A DNA stretch of 64,000 nt from Sphingomonas phyllosphaerae FA2 (GCF_000427645.1 NZ_KE386571.1:3272395-3336394), one strand, 5' to 3'. Counted from the stretch's first letter, positions 33,566 to 43,440 are shown. Numbers and translations: made by a program. Notes: generated from the letters alone by a model not told the origin.

Positions 33566-34903
33566 TTACGCCGACAATGGTAGCACCACGCGCGCCTGCG
33601 CCCCCGTTTCGCCGTTGCCGAGCGTCACCGCGCCGCCGTGCGCGGTGGCGATCGTGCGGACGATCGCGAGGCCGAGCCCGGTGCCGCCGGTCATGCGGTT
33701 GCGCGACGGATCGCCGCGCACGAACGGCTGGAACAAGCGTTCGGCGAGCGCCGGATCGATCCCCGGCCCGATGTCGTCGATCGTGATCGTCACGCGTCCG
33801 TCGTCGACCGTCCAGCCAACCGTCGCGCGCTCACCGTAGCGCATCGCATTCTCGACCAGATTGGCGAACAGCCGGCGCAGCGCGCCGCTGTCGCCGCGCA
33901 CGATCGCACGCGGGCCGCCAGCGGACTCGACCGGCGCGCCGATGTCCTTGAGGTCGTAGACGAGGCTGTCGATCAGGCTGGCGAGATCGAGCCGCACCAT
34001 CATCGTGGCGGCGGCATCGTCGCGCGCAAAGACGAGGGTCGCGCCGATCATCGCGCGCATCTCCTCGATATCGGCGGCGGCCTTCGCGCGCGCTGCCTCG
34101 GGCAGCCCCTCGACGCGAAACGCGAGGCGGGCGAGCGGGGTGCCGAGATCGTGCGCGATCCCGGCGAGCATCGCGGTGCGCGCCTCGGCATGGCTGGCCA
34201 GCCGGGCGTGCATCGTCGACACCGCGCGCGCGAGGTCGCGGATTTCGCGCGAGCCGCCGGGCAGTTCGGGGAGCGGGGCACCGGTGCCGGCGCGATCGGC
34301 GGCGGCGGCGAGCTGTCGCAACGGCCGGGTGATCGCGCGCGCCAGCCACCAGCCGGGGATCGACAGCAGCAGGATGGCGGCGAGCAGCGCCAGCAACGTG
34401 CGGACGTGCCAGCGCGTCAGCCACGGCGGCTGCTGGCTGCGGACCACCCACCAGCTGCCGTCCTGCCGCCAGCCGAACGTCCAGTCGCCCGAGAACGCCT
34501 CGCCCTCGCTGCGGCCGGGCTGGGTGAAGGCGCGCACGTCGGCGACGGGGACGCGCAGCGTGGCGGCGAGCCGCGTCGTGGCATCAGGGTCGGGGCGTTC
34601 GTCCGGGCGCGGGCCGGGCGGCGTGGCAAGCCGCTGACGGTGGAGCGGGACGGGGCCGTGGCGAAAGGCGCCCGACGTCATCCCGCGATCACCCGCGCCG
34701 GGCGGCATTCCGCCGAAGCCGAACGGCGGCCGTTCGCCCTTTAGCGCGCGCGCGACCCCGGTCAGGCTGCGCGGCGGCTCGAACGGCGGCGGGCCCGAGA
34801 AGGTAACCGTGAACGAGATGACGGCGGTGACCAGCACCGACACGACCACCAGCACGAAGATCGGCCGGGCGAGCGGCCGGCTGCGGTCAGCGCTGCGCGA
34901 CAT
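33566..34903 (-). CDS. Sensor histidine kinase
   Basis: The 445-residue kinase has a membrane segment at about 14-34 (PIFVLVVVSVLVTAVISFTV), a periplasmic domain, a second segment at about 168-186 (LLALLAAILLLSIPGWWLA), HAMP, HisKA with the phospho-His in AGIAHDLGTPLARLAFR, and HATPase motifs N (LFANLVENAMRYG), G1 (DDIGPGID) and G2 (GTGLGLAIV). The GMPPGAG-rich periplasmic part gives no ligand clue. It overlaps the response regulator by 17 bp, so they form a pair. Confidence 0.92.
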   Translation of the reverse strand: MSRSADRSRPLARPIFVLVVVSVLVTAVISFTVTFSGPPPFEPPRSLTGVARALKGERPPFGFGGMPPGAGDRGMTSGAFRHGPVPLHRQRLATPPGPRPDERPDPDATTRLAATLRVPVADVRAFTQPGRSEGEAFSGDWTFGWRQDGSWWVVRSQQPPWLTRWHVRTLLALLAAILLLSIPGWWLARAITRPLRQLAAAADRAGTGAPLPELPGGSREIRDLARAVSTMHARLASHAEARTAMLAGIAHDLGTPLARLAFRVEGLPEAARAKAAADIEEMRAMIGATLVFARDDAAATMMVRLDLASLIDSLVYDLKDIGAPVESAGGPRAIVRGDSGALRRLFANLVENAMRYGERATVGWTVDDGRVTITIDDIGPGIDPALAERLFQPFVRGDPSRNRMTGGTGLGLAIVRTIATAHGGAVTLGNGETGAQARVVLPLSA

Positions 34904-35624
34904 CGGCGGCGAACATATAGCCTTCGTTGCGGACGGTGCGGATCAGCTCGTCGCCGCCGCGCCCGTCGCTGCGCGCCAGCTTGCGCCGCAGCCGGCTGAC
35001 CTGCACGTCGATCGCACGGTCGAAATGTTCGGCGGTGGGGCCGCGTGCGTGGTCGAGCAGGAAATCGCGCGTCAGCACGCGGCGCGGATGATCGACGAAG
35101 GTCATCAGCAGCCGGAACTCGCCATCCGACAGGTTGATGACCACCTCGTCGGGATCGAGCAATTGCCGCCCGATCGGGTCGAGCCGCCAGCCCTGGAAAT
35201 GCTGCCACGGGCGGATCATCGCCGACTGGCGGACATTGGCGTCCGGCGTGATGGCTGCAGCCCGGCGGAGCACCGAGCGGATCCGGGCAAGCAATTCGCG
35301 CGGGTTGGCGGGCTTGGCGATATAATCGTCGGCGCCCATCTCCAGCCCGACGATCCGGTCGACCTCCTCGCCGATCACCGACATGATGATGACCGCGGGC
35401 GGCCTGGAACGGTCGAGCCCGCGCAACAGCGTCAGGCCATCCTCGCCGGGCATCATCACGTCGAGAACGATCAGCGCATAATCCTGCGTCGACATCGCGC
35501 GGCGCATCTCCGCGCCGTCCTGCGCGACGTCGACGGTATAGCCGTGGCGGACGAGGAAGTCGGCGGTCAGTTCGCGGATGTCGGGATCGTCGTCGACGAT
35601 CAACAATCGCGCGGCGCGGTCCAT
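34887..35624 (-). CDS. OmpR-family response regulator
   Basis: The 245-residue protein has a receiver domain (LLIVDDDPDIREL, acceptor Asp in LIVLDVMMPGEDG, Lys in IAKPANPRELLAR) and a C-terminal winged helix (NLSDGEFRLLMTFVDHPRRV, DRAIDVQVSRLRRKL, IRTVRNEGYMF). It is a DNA-binding partner of the kinase that follows. The start at 35624 (GGTGACCTG upstream) is preferred; an extra 14 codons are possible. The regulated genes cannot be named; the adjacent TonB receptor is a candidate. Confidence 0.92.
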   Translation of the reverse strand: MDRAARLLIVDDDPDIRELTADFLVRHGYTVDVAQDGAEMRRAMSTQDYALIVLDVMMPGEDGLTLLRGLDRSRPPAVIIMSVIGEEVDRIVGLEMGADDYIAKPANPRELLARIRSVLRRAAAITPDANVRQSAMIRPWQHFQGWRLDPIGRQLLDPDEVVINLSDGEFRLLMTFVDHPRRVLTRDFLLDHARGPTAEHFDRAIDVQVSRLRRKLARSDGRGGDELIRTVRNEGYMFAADVAQR

Positions 35625-35778
35625 CAGGTCACCGGCATCGAGGCAGGACTGGAGCATGACGCGCACATCGCCTGCCGACGTATCGCGCGCGTTTCACGGT
35701 TGCAACAAAGCGAAGTATGGCGCGCCCAGGGCGCCAAAAAGAAAGCGGGTGGCGGCATGTGCTGCCACCCGCAGGCGA

Positions 35779-38628
35779 TCAGAACGAGAAGCGGACGCCC
35801 GCGTCGTAGCGGGGGCCGAAGTTCTGGTACGTCAGCAGCTGGTTGTCGAAGCGGCCGGTGGTGAAATACTTGGCGTTGAACAGATTGGTGCCTTCGACGA
35901 ACACCTGCACCGCCGGCGTGACATTGACCGCGACGCTGCCGTCGAACTGCCCGTAATCGCGCACGAAGATCGGCTCGTTGCCCGAACCGCCCGCCAGCTG
36001 GCGCAGGAAGCGTTCGCGACGGTTGTAGGCGACGCGGGCCGAGATGCCGTACTTTTCGTAGAACACCGTGCCGTTCTGCGAATTGCCGATCCCTTCGGCG
36101 GCGAACGACTGACCGATTTGGTTGACGTCGAAATCGCGGTTGGTGCTGACGAAGGTCGCGTTGGCTTGAACGCCGAGGCCACTCAGGACGCCCGGCAACC
36201 AGTCAAACGTATGCACCAGGTTCAGCTCGAGGCCCTTGATCTCCAGCGACTGCGCGTTGCGCGGACGCCGCACGCTGAATTCGCCGAAGAACTGCCCGCC
36301 GACCTGCGAGATCAGACCGCCCGCCGGGAGCCGCACGCCCTGCGCGTTACCCGCGTTGAGGATCGGAAGGCGTTCGATCGCGAAGCTCTGGACGATGAAG
36401 TCGCTGATCTTCTTGTAGAAGACTGCGGCCGACAGCGTCGTCGTACGGGTGGGATACCATTCGACCGACAGATCGGCGTTATTGGCCCGATATGGCTTCA
36501 GCTCGGTATTGCCGCCGCTGGCGCTCAGCGTCGCCGGGCGCAGCGTCTCCGTGTTGAAGGTGGGCGCGAGATCGCCGATCGCCGGGCGGGTCAGCGTCTG
36601 ATAGGCCGCCACGCGCGCCTGCAGCTTCGGCGTCAGGTTCAGGCGGACGTTCGCGTTGGGCAGGAAGTTGCTGTACGACGACTGACGCGACACCGGCAGA
36701 CCGGACGTGCTGTTGAACACCCCGACATAGATCGTCGGATCGGTCGGCGGGTTACCGCCGGTCGGCGTCAGATCGACCAGCTGCCGCTGCTGCCCGAACG
36801 AGCTGAGCTCGGTATATTCGTAGCGGGCGCCTACGTTAACGAACAACGGCATGCTGCCAATGTTCGATTCGAGATCGATGTCGGCATAGCTGGCGTAGAC
36901 CGTCTCCTTGACGCGTGCCGACGGCTGCGGCGTCGCCGCATAGCCATTGGCCCGCGCATAGCGTGCGGCGGTCGTGCCGGGCGCGAGCTTCTGCGCCGTA
37001 TCGAGCGCAGAGGTAGCGGCCGCGCTGGTCAGGAAGTTCAGATAGGCGCGCGGATCGAACGTCAGGAAGGTGAGCGGCACCGATCCGCTCTTCGCGCCGA
37101 GCGAGTTCATCGTGAACGACGACAGCAACGACGGATCGGCCAGCGTCGGATAACCGCAATAGACGCAGCCGACGTCGTCCGCCGAGGTGATCGGCACGTT
37201 GTTCTTGTCACGCGTGGTGCGCGCCAGGCCGAAGCGGAACGCCTTGAGGACACCATCCACCGGCTTGAACTCGTTGTTCCAGCGATATTCCGTCACCTTC
37301 TCGGTGATGTCGTTCCCGTTAACGCCGGCGATGTGCGTGCGGCCGAGCGCCGGGTTGGTCAGCACGCCCGTCCCGTAACCGGAGGTCGAGCCGATCCCGC
37401 CGTTTTCCGCCTGCTGAAAACTGTAGGTCGACGGCGAACCGATCACTGCGAAATACGACTTGCCGCCACCGGCGTTCTTCGCGCGCGACCAGGTGGCGTC
37501 CAGCGTCATCTTGAATTGATCGGTGGGCTTCCACTCGACATTGCCGCCGGCTTCCCACGTCGTCGTTTCGCGGACTGCGCCCGACGAGATGAAGTCGGCA
37601 TTGCCGTTGGTGGTCAGCGAGGTGATCGTGCGGTTCGAGTCGATCGTTGCCGCGGTGTAGCTCGACGGCTCGAACCAGCTGCCCAGCGCGCGCGTCGTCG
37701 AGTCACTCTTGAACTTGTTGTAAAGGCCGTCCACCGTGAAGGTCAGCGTGTCGCTGGCCTCATATTGCGCGACCAGCGTTGCGCCCAGGCGGGTGCGGAC
37801 GTCGCGCGCATTGCCGACATCCTGGTTCCGCGGCGCGTAGACGTTGGTGAACAGCGGCTTGCTGTTCGGACCAACGGTCGTATTCGGCAGATAGCCACCG
37901 TTGCTGACCGAATCGACCGAGGCGATACGCTTCTGGTACGAGATCGAGCCGAGCAGGCCGAGGCGCCCGTCGGCAAACGTGTCGCTCAACAGCCCGAACA
38001 GCTGCGGGGTGAACTTCTCGCTGTTCTTCTCGTACAGCGCCTTGGCGGTGACGATGCCCTTGAAACCCTTCAGGTCGAGCGGGCGCGGGGTCTGGATGTT
38101 GATCGTCGCGCCGATTCCGCCGCTCTGCAACGGCGCCTGCGCACTCTTGTAGACCTGCGCACCGCTGATCAGCTCCGCCGGGATCAGGTCGAACGAGAAC
38201 GAACGGTTGAAATTGTCCGAGGCGAAGCTGCGGCCGTTGAACAACACGGTGTTGAACTGCGGACCCAGGCCGCGAACAGTGACCGATTGGCCTTCGCCGT
38301 TGTTGCGGTCGATCGCGACGCCCGGGATGCGCTGCAGCGATTCAGCGACGTTGGCGTCGGGGAACTTGCCGAGATCCTCCGAGGAGATCGCGTCGAGGAT
38401 GCCCGAGGAGTCACGCTTCTGCGCGGCTGAGGTGGCGATGCTGGCGCGGATGCCGGTGACCACGATGTCGTCGGCGGCGGTCTCGCTGGACGTCGCGATG
38501 CCGGTGCCCTGCGGCGGCGCGCTTTCCTGCGCGAGTGCCGGGGTGGCGACGATCAATGCGCCGATGGCGCAGCCCATACCCGCCGTGATATGGCGAAAGC
38601 CACGGGCATGCCGGTACCGAGACGTCAT
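35779..38628 (-). CDS. TonB-dependent receptor
   Basis: The 949-residue protein has a signal peptide (GMGCAIGALIVATPALAQ), a TonB-box-like DDIVVTGIRAS, a plug domain (ISSEDLGKFPDANVAESLQR, IPGVAIDRNNGEGQSVTVRG, NTVLFNGRSFASD) and a 22-strand-type barrel ending in YQNFGPRYDAGVRFSF with the terminal Phe needed for outer membrane insertion. NVAESLQRIPGVAI marks the sphingomonad/Caulobacter class used for carbohydrates and related substrates. GGGAGGATAAGG precedes the ATG. It is divergent from a tryptophan halogenase/SapC pair, a common partnership. The ligand is unknown. Confidence 0.94.
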   Translation of the reverse strand: MTSRYRHARGFRHITAGMGCAIGALIVATPALAQESAPPQGTGIATSSETAADDIVVTGIRASIATSAAQKRDSSGILDAISSEDLGKFPDANVAESLQRIPGVAIDRNNGEGQSVTVRGLGPQFNTVLFNGRSFASDNFNRSFSFDLIPAELISGAQVYKSAQAPLQSGGIGATINIQTPRPLDLKGFKGIVTAKALYEKNSEKFTPQLFGLLSDTFADGRLGLLGSISYQKRIASVDSVSNGGYLPNTTVGPNSKPLFTNVYAPRNQDVGNARDVRTRLGATLVAQYEASDTLTFTVDGLYNKFKSDSTTRALGSWFEPSSYTAATIDSNRTITSLTTNGNADFISSGAVRETTTWEAGGNVEWKPTDQFKMTLDATWSRAKNAGGGKSYFAVIGSPSTYSFQQAENGGIGSTSGYGTGVLTNPALGRTHIAGVNGNDITEKVTEYRWNNEFKPVDGVLKAFRFGLARTTRDKNNVPITSADDVGCVYCGYPTLADPSLLSSFTMNSLGAKSGSVPLTFLTFDPRAYLNFLTSAAATSALDTAQKLAPGTTAARYARANGYAATPQPSARVKETVYASYADIDLESNIGSMPLFVNVGARYEYTELSSFGQQRQLVDLTPTGGNPPTDPTIYVGVFNSTSGLPVSRQSSYSNFLPNANVRLNLTPKLQARVAAYQTLTRPAIGDLAPTFNTETLRPATLSASGGNTELKPYRANNADLSVEWYPTRTTTLSAAVFYKKISDFIVQSFAIERLPILNAGNAQGVRLPAGGLISQVGGQFFGEFSVRRPRNAQSLEIKGLELNLVHTFDWLPGVLSGLGVQANATFVSTNRDFDVNQIGQSFAAEGIGNSQNGTVFYEKYGISARVAYNRRERFLRQLAGGSGNEPIFVRDYGQFDGSVAVNVTPAVQVFVEGTNLFNAKYFTTGRFDNQLLTYQNFGPRYDAGVRFSF

Positions 38629-38686
38629 CCTTATCCTCCCATATGCCCGCCTTGGATCTGCGGGTTCGTAGCCACCTCTAGTAATA

Positions 38687-38715
38687 TTATCAGACACCGG
38701 CAATATGGCCGTCAA
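38687..38715 (-). promoter_or_regulatory. Promoter of the TonB receptor gene
   Basis: On the minus strand TTGACG (38710-38715) is followed after 17 bp by TGATAA (38687-38692). Transcription would start near 38680, about 50 bases before the receptor ATG. The same 120-bp gap must hold the promoter of the divergent halogenase. Confidence 0.6.
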
Positions 38716-38747
38716 ACGTTTGCGGGTTTAGCCGCGGGGAGAGGGAA

Positions 38748-40307
38748 ATGAGCAACACTGCCGAAGGCTGCGACCGTCCGGTGCGACGGGTCGTGGTAGT
38801 CGGGGGCGGTTCTGCGGGGTGGATTTCGGCCTGCCGGCTTGCCGCCGCCGCGCGACGCGGTGGCAGCGACGTGGCGGTGACGCTGGTCGAATCCGCGACG
38901 GTGCCGACGGTCGGGGTCGGCGAGGGCACCTGGCCGACGATGCGCAACACGCTCGCCAAGATCGGCATTTCCGAGACGCACTTCGTGCGCGGCTGCGACG
39001 CGGCATTCAAGCAGGGCGCGCGCTTCGTCGGCTGGGCGGACGGAACGCCGGGCGACGGCTATTATCATCCGCTGAATCCGCCCGCGGGGGCGACCGACGT
39101 CGATCTGGCGCCATATTGGCAGCAAACCCCCGGTGGCGCCGACTTCGCCGAATGGGTCGATTTCCAGGCGTCACTCTGTGACGCGGGGCTGGCGCCCAAG
39201 GCGATTACGATGCCCGAATATGCGGGCCAAGCGAATTACGCCTATCACCTCGACGCCGGGAAGTTCGCCGCGCTGCTCCAGGAACATGCCACGCAGGCGC
39301 TGGGGGTGGAGCATGTCGTCGGCGACATCGTGCGTGCCGGCATGGCGGATAACGGAGATATCGCAGGCGTGGTGCTGGCCGACGGGCGCACGATCGAAGG
39401 TGACCTGTTCATCGATTGTTCGGGCTTTGCGGCGCTGCTGATCGGCGGCGTGTACGACGTGCCGTTCCGGTCGTGCGCGGATGTCATGTTCGCCGACCGG
39501 GCGATCGCGATGCAGGTGCCCTATGATGATCCCGACGATCCGGTGACGTGCCACACGGTCGCCACCGCGCAAGGGTCGGGGTGGATCTGGGACATCGGGC
39601 TGTGGACGCGGCGCGGGATCGGCCATGTCTATAGCAGCGCGCACCAGAGCGACGACGACGCCGAGGCGACGCTGCGCCGCTATATCGGGCCGGCGGCGGA
39701 GAAGCTGTCGGCGCGCAAGTTGCGCATCGAGGCCGGGCATCGCGAGCGCTTTTGGCAGAACAATTGCGTCGCGGTGGGGCTGTCGGCGGGGTTCGTCGAG
39801 CCGCTCGAGGCGTCGGCGCTGATGCTGATCGAGGCGTCTATGGACGCGATCGCCGATCGCCTGCCGCGCACGCGCGGCGCGATCGACACCGCCGCGCGCC
39901 AGTTCAATGCCGCCTTCACGCATCACTGGGCGCGAATCATCGAGTTCCTGAAGCTGCATTATGCGATCACGCGGCGCACCGACACCGCGTTCTGGCGCGA
40001 CCATGCCGATCCGAAGACCTGGCCCGACGGGCTGGCGGAGCGGCTGGCGCTGTGGCGCGACCATCCGCCCGCCGCGGTCGATTTCGATCATGCGCGTGAG
40101 GTGTTCGGCTGGCCGAGCTATCAATATGTGCTGAACGGCATGAACTATCCGACCACTTACGCGCGCCCCGCGGCCTCGCCTGAGGCCGCCTTGGCGCAGC
40201 GCTGGCTGGCGCGCAACGAGCGGATGCGCGCCGATGCGATGCAGCGGCTGCCGAAACATCGCGACCTGCTGCGCGCGGTGCGCGAGCACGGGCTGCAGGC
40301 GGTATGA
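38748..40307 (+). CDS. Tryptophan halogenase family flavoprotein
   Basis: The 519-residue protein has the FAD motif VVVVGGGSAGWISACRLA, VPTVGVGEGTWPTMRNTLAKIG (containing the GE/W halogenase signature and a Lys near 79), GDLFIDCSGFAALLIGG and LSAGFVEPLEASALMLIEAS. The halogenase WxWxIP motif is GWIWDIGL here, with Gly in place of Pro. Family members next to TonB receptors in sphingomonads are of unknown function, and true halogenation is doubtful. GGAGAGGGAA precedes the ATG. Translation of the following SapC gene is coupled by ATGA. Confidence 0.88.
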   Translation: MSNTAEGCDRPVRRVVVVGGGSAGWISACRLAAAARRGGSDVAVTLVESATVPTVGVGEGTWPTMRNTLAKIGISETHFVRGCDAAFKQGARFVGWADGTPGDGYYHPLNPPAGATDVDLAPYWQQTPGGADFAEWVDFQASLCDAGLAPKAITMPEYAGQANYAYHLDAGKFAALLQEHATQALGVEHVVGDIVRAGMADNGDIAGVVLADGRTIEGDLFIDCSGFAALLIGGVYDVPFRSCADVMFADRAIAMQVPYDDPDDPVTCHTVATAQGSGWIWDIGLWTRRGIGHVYSSAHQSDDDAEATLRRYIGPAAEKLSARKLRIEAGHRERFWQNNCVAVGLSAGFVEPLEASALMLIEASMDAIADRLPRTRGAIDTAARQFNAAFTHHWARIIEFLKLHYAITRRTDTAFWRDHADPKTWPDGLAERLALWRDHPPAAVDFDHAREVFGWPSYQYVLNGMNYPTTYARPAASPEAALAQRWLARNERMRADAMQRLPKHRDLLRAVREHGLQAV

Positions 40308-41011
40308 CGCGGTTGCGGGCGCTCGACCCGGCGCGGCACGGCGCGTTGCGGCTCGACAAGGCGCGCGGCGCGGCGGAGCGGCGGCTGGTGCCGGTCGGCC
40401 GGGGCGAGATCGCGCTGGCGGCGGCGGACATGCCGGTGCTGCTGGCGAAGGATGGGCAGACCGGGCACTTCGAACTGGTCGCTCTGGTGGGGTTGGTGGA
40501 GCCGGTGAACCTCTTCGTCTCGCCAGCCGGCTATCACGCCACGAGCCAGCCGCAGGCCGCCGGGCTGACCGCGCTGCGGCTCGACCCGGAGGGCGCGGAC
40601 GGGTTGGCGGTGGACGAGGCGGATGCGTCGCTGGGCACAGCGGGGGAGGCGTTGTTCGAGGGCGGACGCGCCAAGCGGTGGCGGCGTGCGCTGGAGGCGG
40701 CATTGGCCGACGTCACCGCCGGGCGCGCGCTGGCCGACAGCTATGCGCGGCGCGGGGTGCTGCGGCCGCTGTCGGTGACGCTGACGATGGCCGACGGGCA
40801 GGAGCAGGTGCTCGACGGGCTGTACGGGGTTGCCGAAGCCGCGCTGGCCGAACTGGCGGATGCGGATGTCGTGGCGATGCACCGCGCCGACGAACTCGCC
40901 CCCGCAGCGGTGCTGACGGCGTCGCTGGCGCAGGTCGAGCGATTGCGACAGCTGCATAACGCGCGGTTTTCACGGCAGATTGCGGCGATCGGGCTGGGGA
41001 TCGCCGACTGA
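40304..41011 (+). CDS. SapC family protein (second copy)
   Basis: The 235-residue protein begins MTRLRALDPARHGALRLDKA and has LVALVGLVEPVNLFVSPAGY and QLHNARFSRQIAAIGL. Proteins of this type sit beside tryptophan halogenase-like and TonB receptor genes in many sphingomonads. It overlaps the halogenase by ATGA. It lacks a signal peptide. It is more divergent than the SapC at 2800-3567, and its function is unknown. It may act with the halogenase-like enzyme on an imported substrate. Confidence 0.72.
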   Translation: MTRLRALDPARHGALRLDKARGAAERRLVPVGRGEIALAAADMPVLLAKDGQTGHFELVALVGLVEPVNLFVSPAGYHATSQPQAAGLTALRLDPEGADGLAVDEADASLGTAGEALFEGGRAKRWRRALEAALADVTAGRALADSYARRGVLRPLSVTLTMADGQEQVLDGLYGVAEAALAELADADVVAMHRADELAPAAVLTASLAQVERLRQLHNARFSRQIAAIGLGIAD

Positions 41012-41030
41012 CGGGACGGTCAGGAGAAAA

Positions 41031-41105
<75 letters not shown>

Positions 41106-41192
41106 ACTTCCCACGTCGTCCGCGGGAGCGGGCCTAAGAGCCGAGACGGGCGGCGTTGTCAAGCGCGTTCGGTGGCGGTAGCGATATTTGCG

Positions 41193-41327
41193 ATGAGCGA
41201 TCAGGACGAACGCGCCGCGCGGCTGGCCGCGCAACTCAGGGCCAATCTGCGGCGGCGCAAGGAGCAGGCGCGGGGGCAGCCCGAGCCGGTTTCGGACGCA
41301 AGTGGCGGGGAAAAGGAGCGGCCCTGA
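41193..41327 (+). CDS. Small charged protein of unknown function
   Basis: The 44-residue protein MSDQDERAARLAAQLRANL continues RRRKEQARGQPEPVSDAS. It has a basic helix followed by a disordered tail, and ends 10 bp before the convergent aminopeptidase P stop. No strong ribosome-binding site is seen. The amphipathic helix and start suggest a real small gene of the kind often found at this place near tRNA-Thr in sphingomonads; the evidence is modest. Confidence 0.5.
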   Translation: MSDQDERAARLAAQLRANLRRRKEQARGQPEPVSDASGGEKERP

Positions 41328-41337
41328 GCGCGCCCGG

Positions 41338-43137
41338 TCACGCCGGGAGCGGCAAGCAGCGCGATTCGAGCCACTTGCGGTCCGCTTCGTCGAGCAACGG
41401 TGCCAGTTCGCGGGCCACAATAGCATGGTAATCGTCGACCCAGTGCCGCTCCGACGCCGATAATAGCCCCGTATCGATCAGGTCGGTATCAAGCGGTGCC
41501 AGAGTCAGCGTTTCGAACGCCAGCATCTCCGCCTCGCCACCCGCGATCATGCGCGGGACGACCAGCAGCAAATTCTCGATGCGGATCCCGTATTCGCCGG
41601 CCTTGTAATAGCCGGGCTCGTTGGAGAGGATCATGCCCGCCCGCAGCGGCTCGGACGGGCCGGCGCCGGGATAGCCGGGCTTGGCGATCCGCGCCGGGCC
41701 TTCGTGGACCGACAGGAAGCTGCCGACACCGTGGCCGGTGCCGTGCGCATAATCGAGCCCGGCCTGCCACAAGGGGCCGCGGGCGAGTGCGTCGAGCTGC
41801 GCGCCGGTGGTGCCGTGCGGAAAGACCGCGGTGGCGAGCGCGATATGCCCCTTCAGCACGCGCGTGTAGCGGTCGCGCATCTCGGGCGTCGGCGGGCCGA
41901 CGGGCACGACGCGGGTCAGGTCGGTGGTGCCGTCGTCATACTGGCCGCCGGAGTCGATCAGGTAGAGCTGGCCGGGTTCGATCGCGCGGTTCGATTCCTC
42001 GGTGACGTGATAATGCGGCAACGCGCCGTTCGGGCCGGTGGCGCTGATCGTGTCGAACGACAGGTCGCGCAGCACGCCGGTGTCCTCGCGGAAGCGGAGC
42101 AGCTGCGCCGCCGCGGACAATTCGGTCTGCCCGCCGCGCGGCGCGGCGTCGGCGATCCAGCGCAGGAAGCGCGTGACCGCTGCGCCGTCGCGGAGCGAGG
42201 CGGCGCGGTGGCCGGCGATCTCGACCGGGTTCTTGCACGCGCGCGGCACGACGGTCGGGTCGCGGCGCGCCAGCGTCCTCCCGCCACCGGCCTCGACCGC
42301 GTCGAAGATCGCCGCGACGGTCAGCGCCGGGTCGATCGCAACCGTCTTGCCAGCGAAGTCGCGGAGCGCCGCGGCGAACGCGGCGCGATCGTGGAGCCGC
42401 ACGGCATTGCCGAGATGCTCGCGCACCGCGGCGCCGACCTTTTCGGGCGCGACGAACAGATCGGCGGTGCCGTCGGCATGGACGATCGCATAGGAGAGCG
42501 CGACGGGCGTGCGATCGACGTCGGCGCCGCGGACGTTGAACAGCCAGGCGATCGAATCGAGCGCGGCGACGACGAACGCATCGGCGTGTTCGGCGGAGAG
42601 CCAATCGGCGACCTCGGCGCGCTTGGTCGCGGAGGAGACGCCGGCCAGCGCCTCGGGCTGGACGATCAGCGGCGCGGGCGAGGGGGCGGGGCGGTCGTGC
42701 CAGATCGCATCGACCGGATTGGCGTCGACCGCGACCAGCGTCACGTTCCGGTCGGCCAGCGCGGTGCGCCATTCGTCGATCGCGCCGCGCGGATGGAGCC
42801 ACGGGTCGTAGCCGATCCGCGCGCCGGCGGGGGCGTGGTCGGCGAGCCAGCCGGCGATGCTTTCCTCGGGCACGCCGACATAGTCCCAGTCGGCGGGATC
42901 GACCTGTTCGCGGACCTGGATCGTGTAGCGCCCGTCGGTGAAGATCGCGGCGCGCTCCGCGAGCACGACCGCGCTGCCCGCCGAGCCGCCGAAGCCGGTG
43001 AGCCAGGCAAGGCGCTGCGCATAGCTGCCGACATATTCGCTCATATGCTCGTCGGTCAGCGGCACGATGAAGCCGTCGAGGGCGGCGGCGGCAAGCTGCG
43101 CGCGCAGCGCGGCGAGGCGGTCGGTGTGGGTCGTCAT
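41338..43137 (-). CDS. pepP: M24 family metallopeptidase (aminopeptidase P)
   Basis: The 599-residue protein has two creatinase-N domains (SEYVGSYAQRLAWLTGFGGS, then AWLFNVRGADVDRTPVALS) and an M24 pita-bread domain with metal ligands Asp in LYLIDSGGQYDDGTTDLTR, His in YAHGTGHGVGSFLSVHEGP, and Glu in ILSNEPGYYKAGEYGIRIEN. It removes an N-terminal residue before proline, and the size matches the long eukaryotic-like XPNPEP form seen in alphaproteobacteria. The start at MTTHTDRLAALR is the family position. It is followed by the short convergent gene. Confidence 0.93.
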   Translation of the reverse strand: MTTHTDRLAALRAQLAAAALDGFIVPLTDEHMSEYVGSYAQRLAWLTGFGGSAGSAVVLAERAAIFTDGRYTIQVREQVDPADWDYVGVPEESIAGWLADHAPAGARIGYDPWLHPRGAIDEWRTALADRNVTLVAVDANPVDAIWHDRPAPSPAPLIVQPEALAGVSSATKRAEVADWLSAEHADAFVVAALDSIAWLFNVRGADVDRTPVALSYAIVHADGTADLFVAPEKVGAAVREHLGNAVRLHDRAAFAAALRDFAGKTVAIDPALTVAAIFDAVEAGGGRTLARRDPTVVPRACKNPVEIAGHRAASLRDGAAVTRFLRWIADAAPRGGQTELSAAAQLLRFREDTGVLRDLSFDTISATGPNGALPHYHVTEESNRAIEPGQLYLIDSGGQYDDGTTDLTRVVPVGPPTPEMRDRYTRVLKGHIALATAVFPHGTTGAQLDALARGPLWQAGLDYAHGTGHGVGSFLSVHEGPARIAKPGYPGAGPSEPLRAGMILSNEPGYYKAGEYGIRIENLLLVVPRMIAGGEAEMLAFETLTLAPLDTDLIDTGLLSASERHWVDDYHAIVARELAPLLDEADRKWLESRCLPLPA

Positions 43138-43187
43138 GGGGGGACAGGTGGCATAGCATTGGGGTGTAGTCACGCCTGCGATCATTC

Positions 43188-43282
43188 CGTCATTCCCGCG
43201 AAGGCGGGAATCCAGACGCCCAGGTGCTCGCAAGGGGCGAGACGTCAGGGGTTCTGGATGCCCGCCTTCGCGGGAATGACGG
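43188..43282. repeat. Dispersed inverted repeat, family C copy 1
   Basis: The left arm CGTCATTCCCGCGAAGGCGG and right arm CCGCCTTCGCGGGAATGACG (extended by GAATCCAGA/TTCTGGAT) surround a short variable centre. Copy 2 is at 55736-55830. Confidence 0.88.
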
Positions 43283-43308
43283 AGAGGGGAGGGAAGCGTT
43301 GGAACATT

Positions 43309-43440
43309 CGTCGCCCCTGCGGAGGCAGGGGCCTATTTCTGTGTCGTGCGTCGGGCTGTTTGACACAGGCGCGTCGGGCCTTGTGTCGGGTCCTTCGCGG
43401 TACGCCACAGACATGGGCCCCTGCCTTCGCAGGGGCGACG
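43309..43440. repeat. Pair of facing family D repeats
   Basis: CGTCGCCCCTGCGGAGGCAGGGGCC (given in two parts: CGTCGCCCCTGC at 43309 and GGAGGCAGGGGCC following) faces ACATGGGCCCCTGCC/TTCGCAGGGGCGACG at 43411-43440, forming one long inverted repeat around about 75 bp. The single copy at 2201-2230 matches the second half. Confidence 0.8.
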
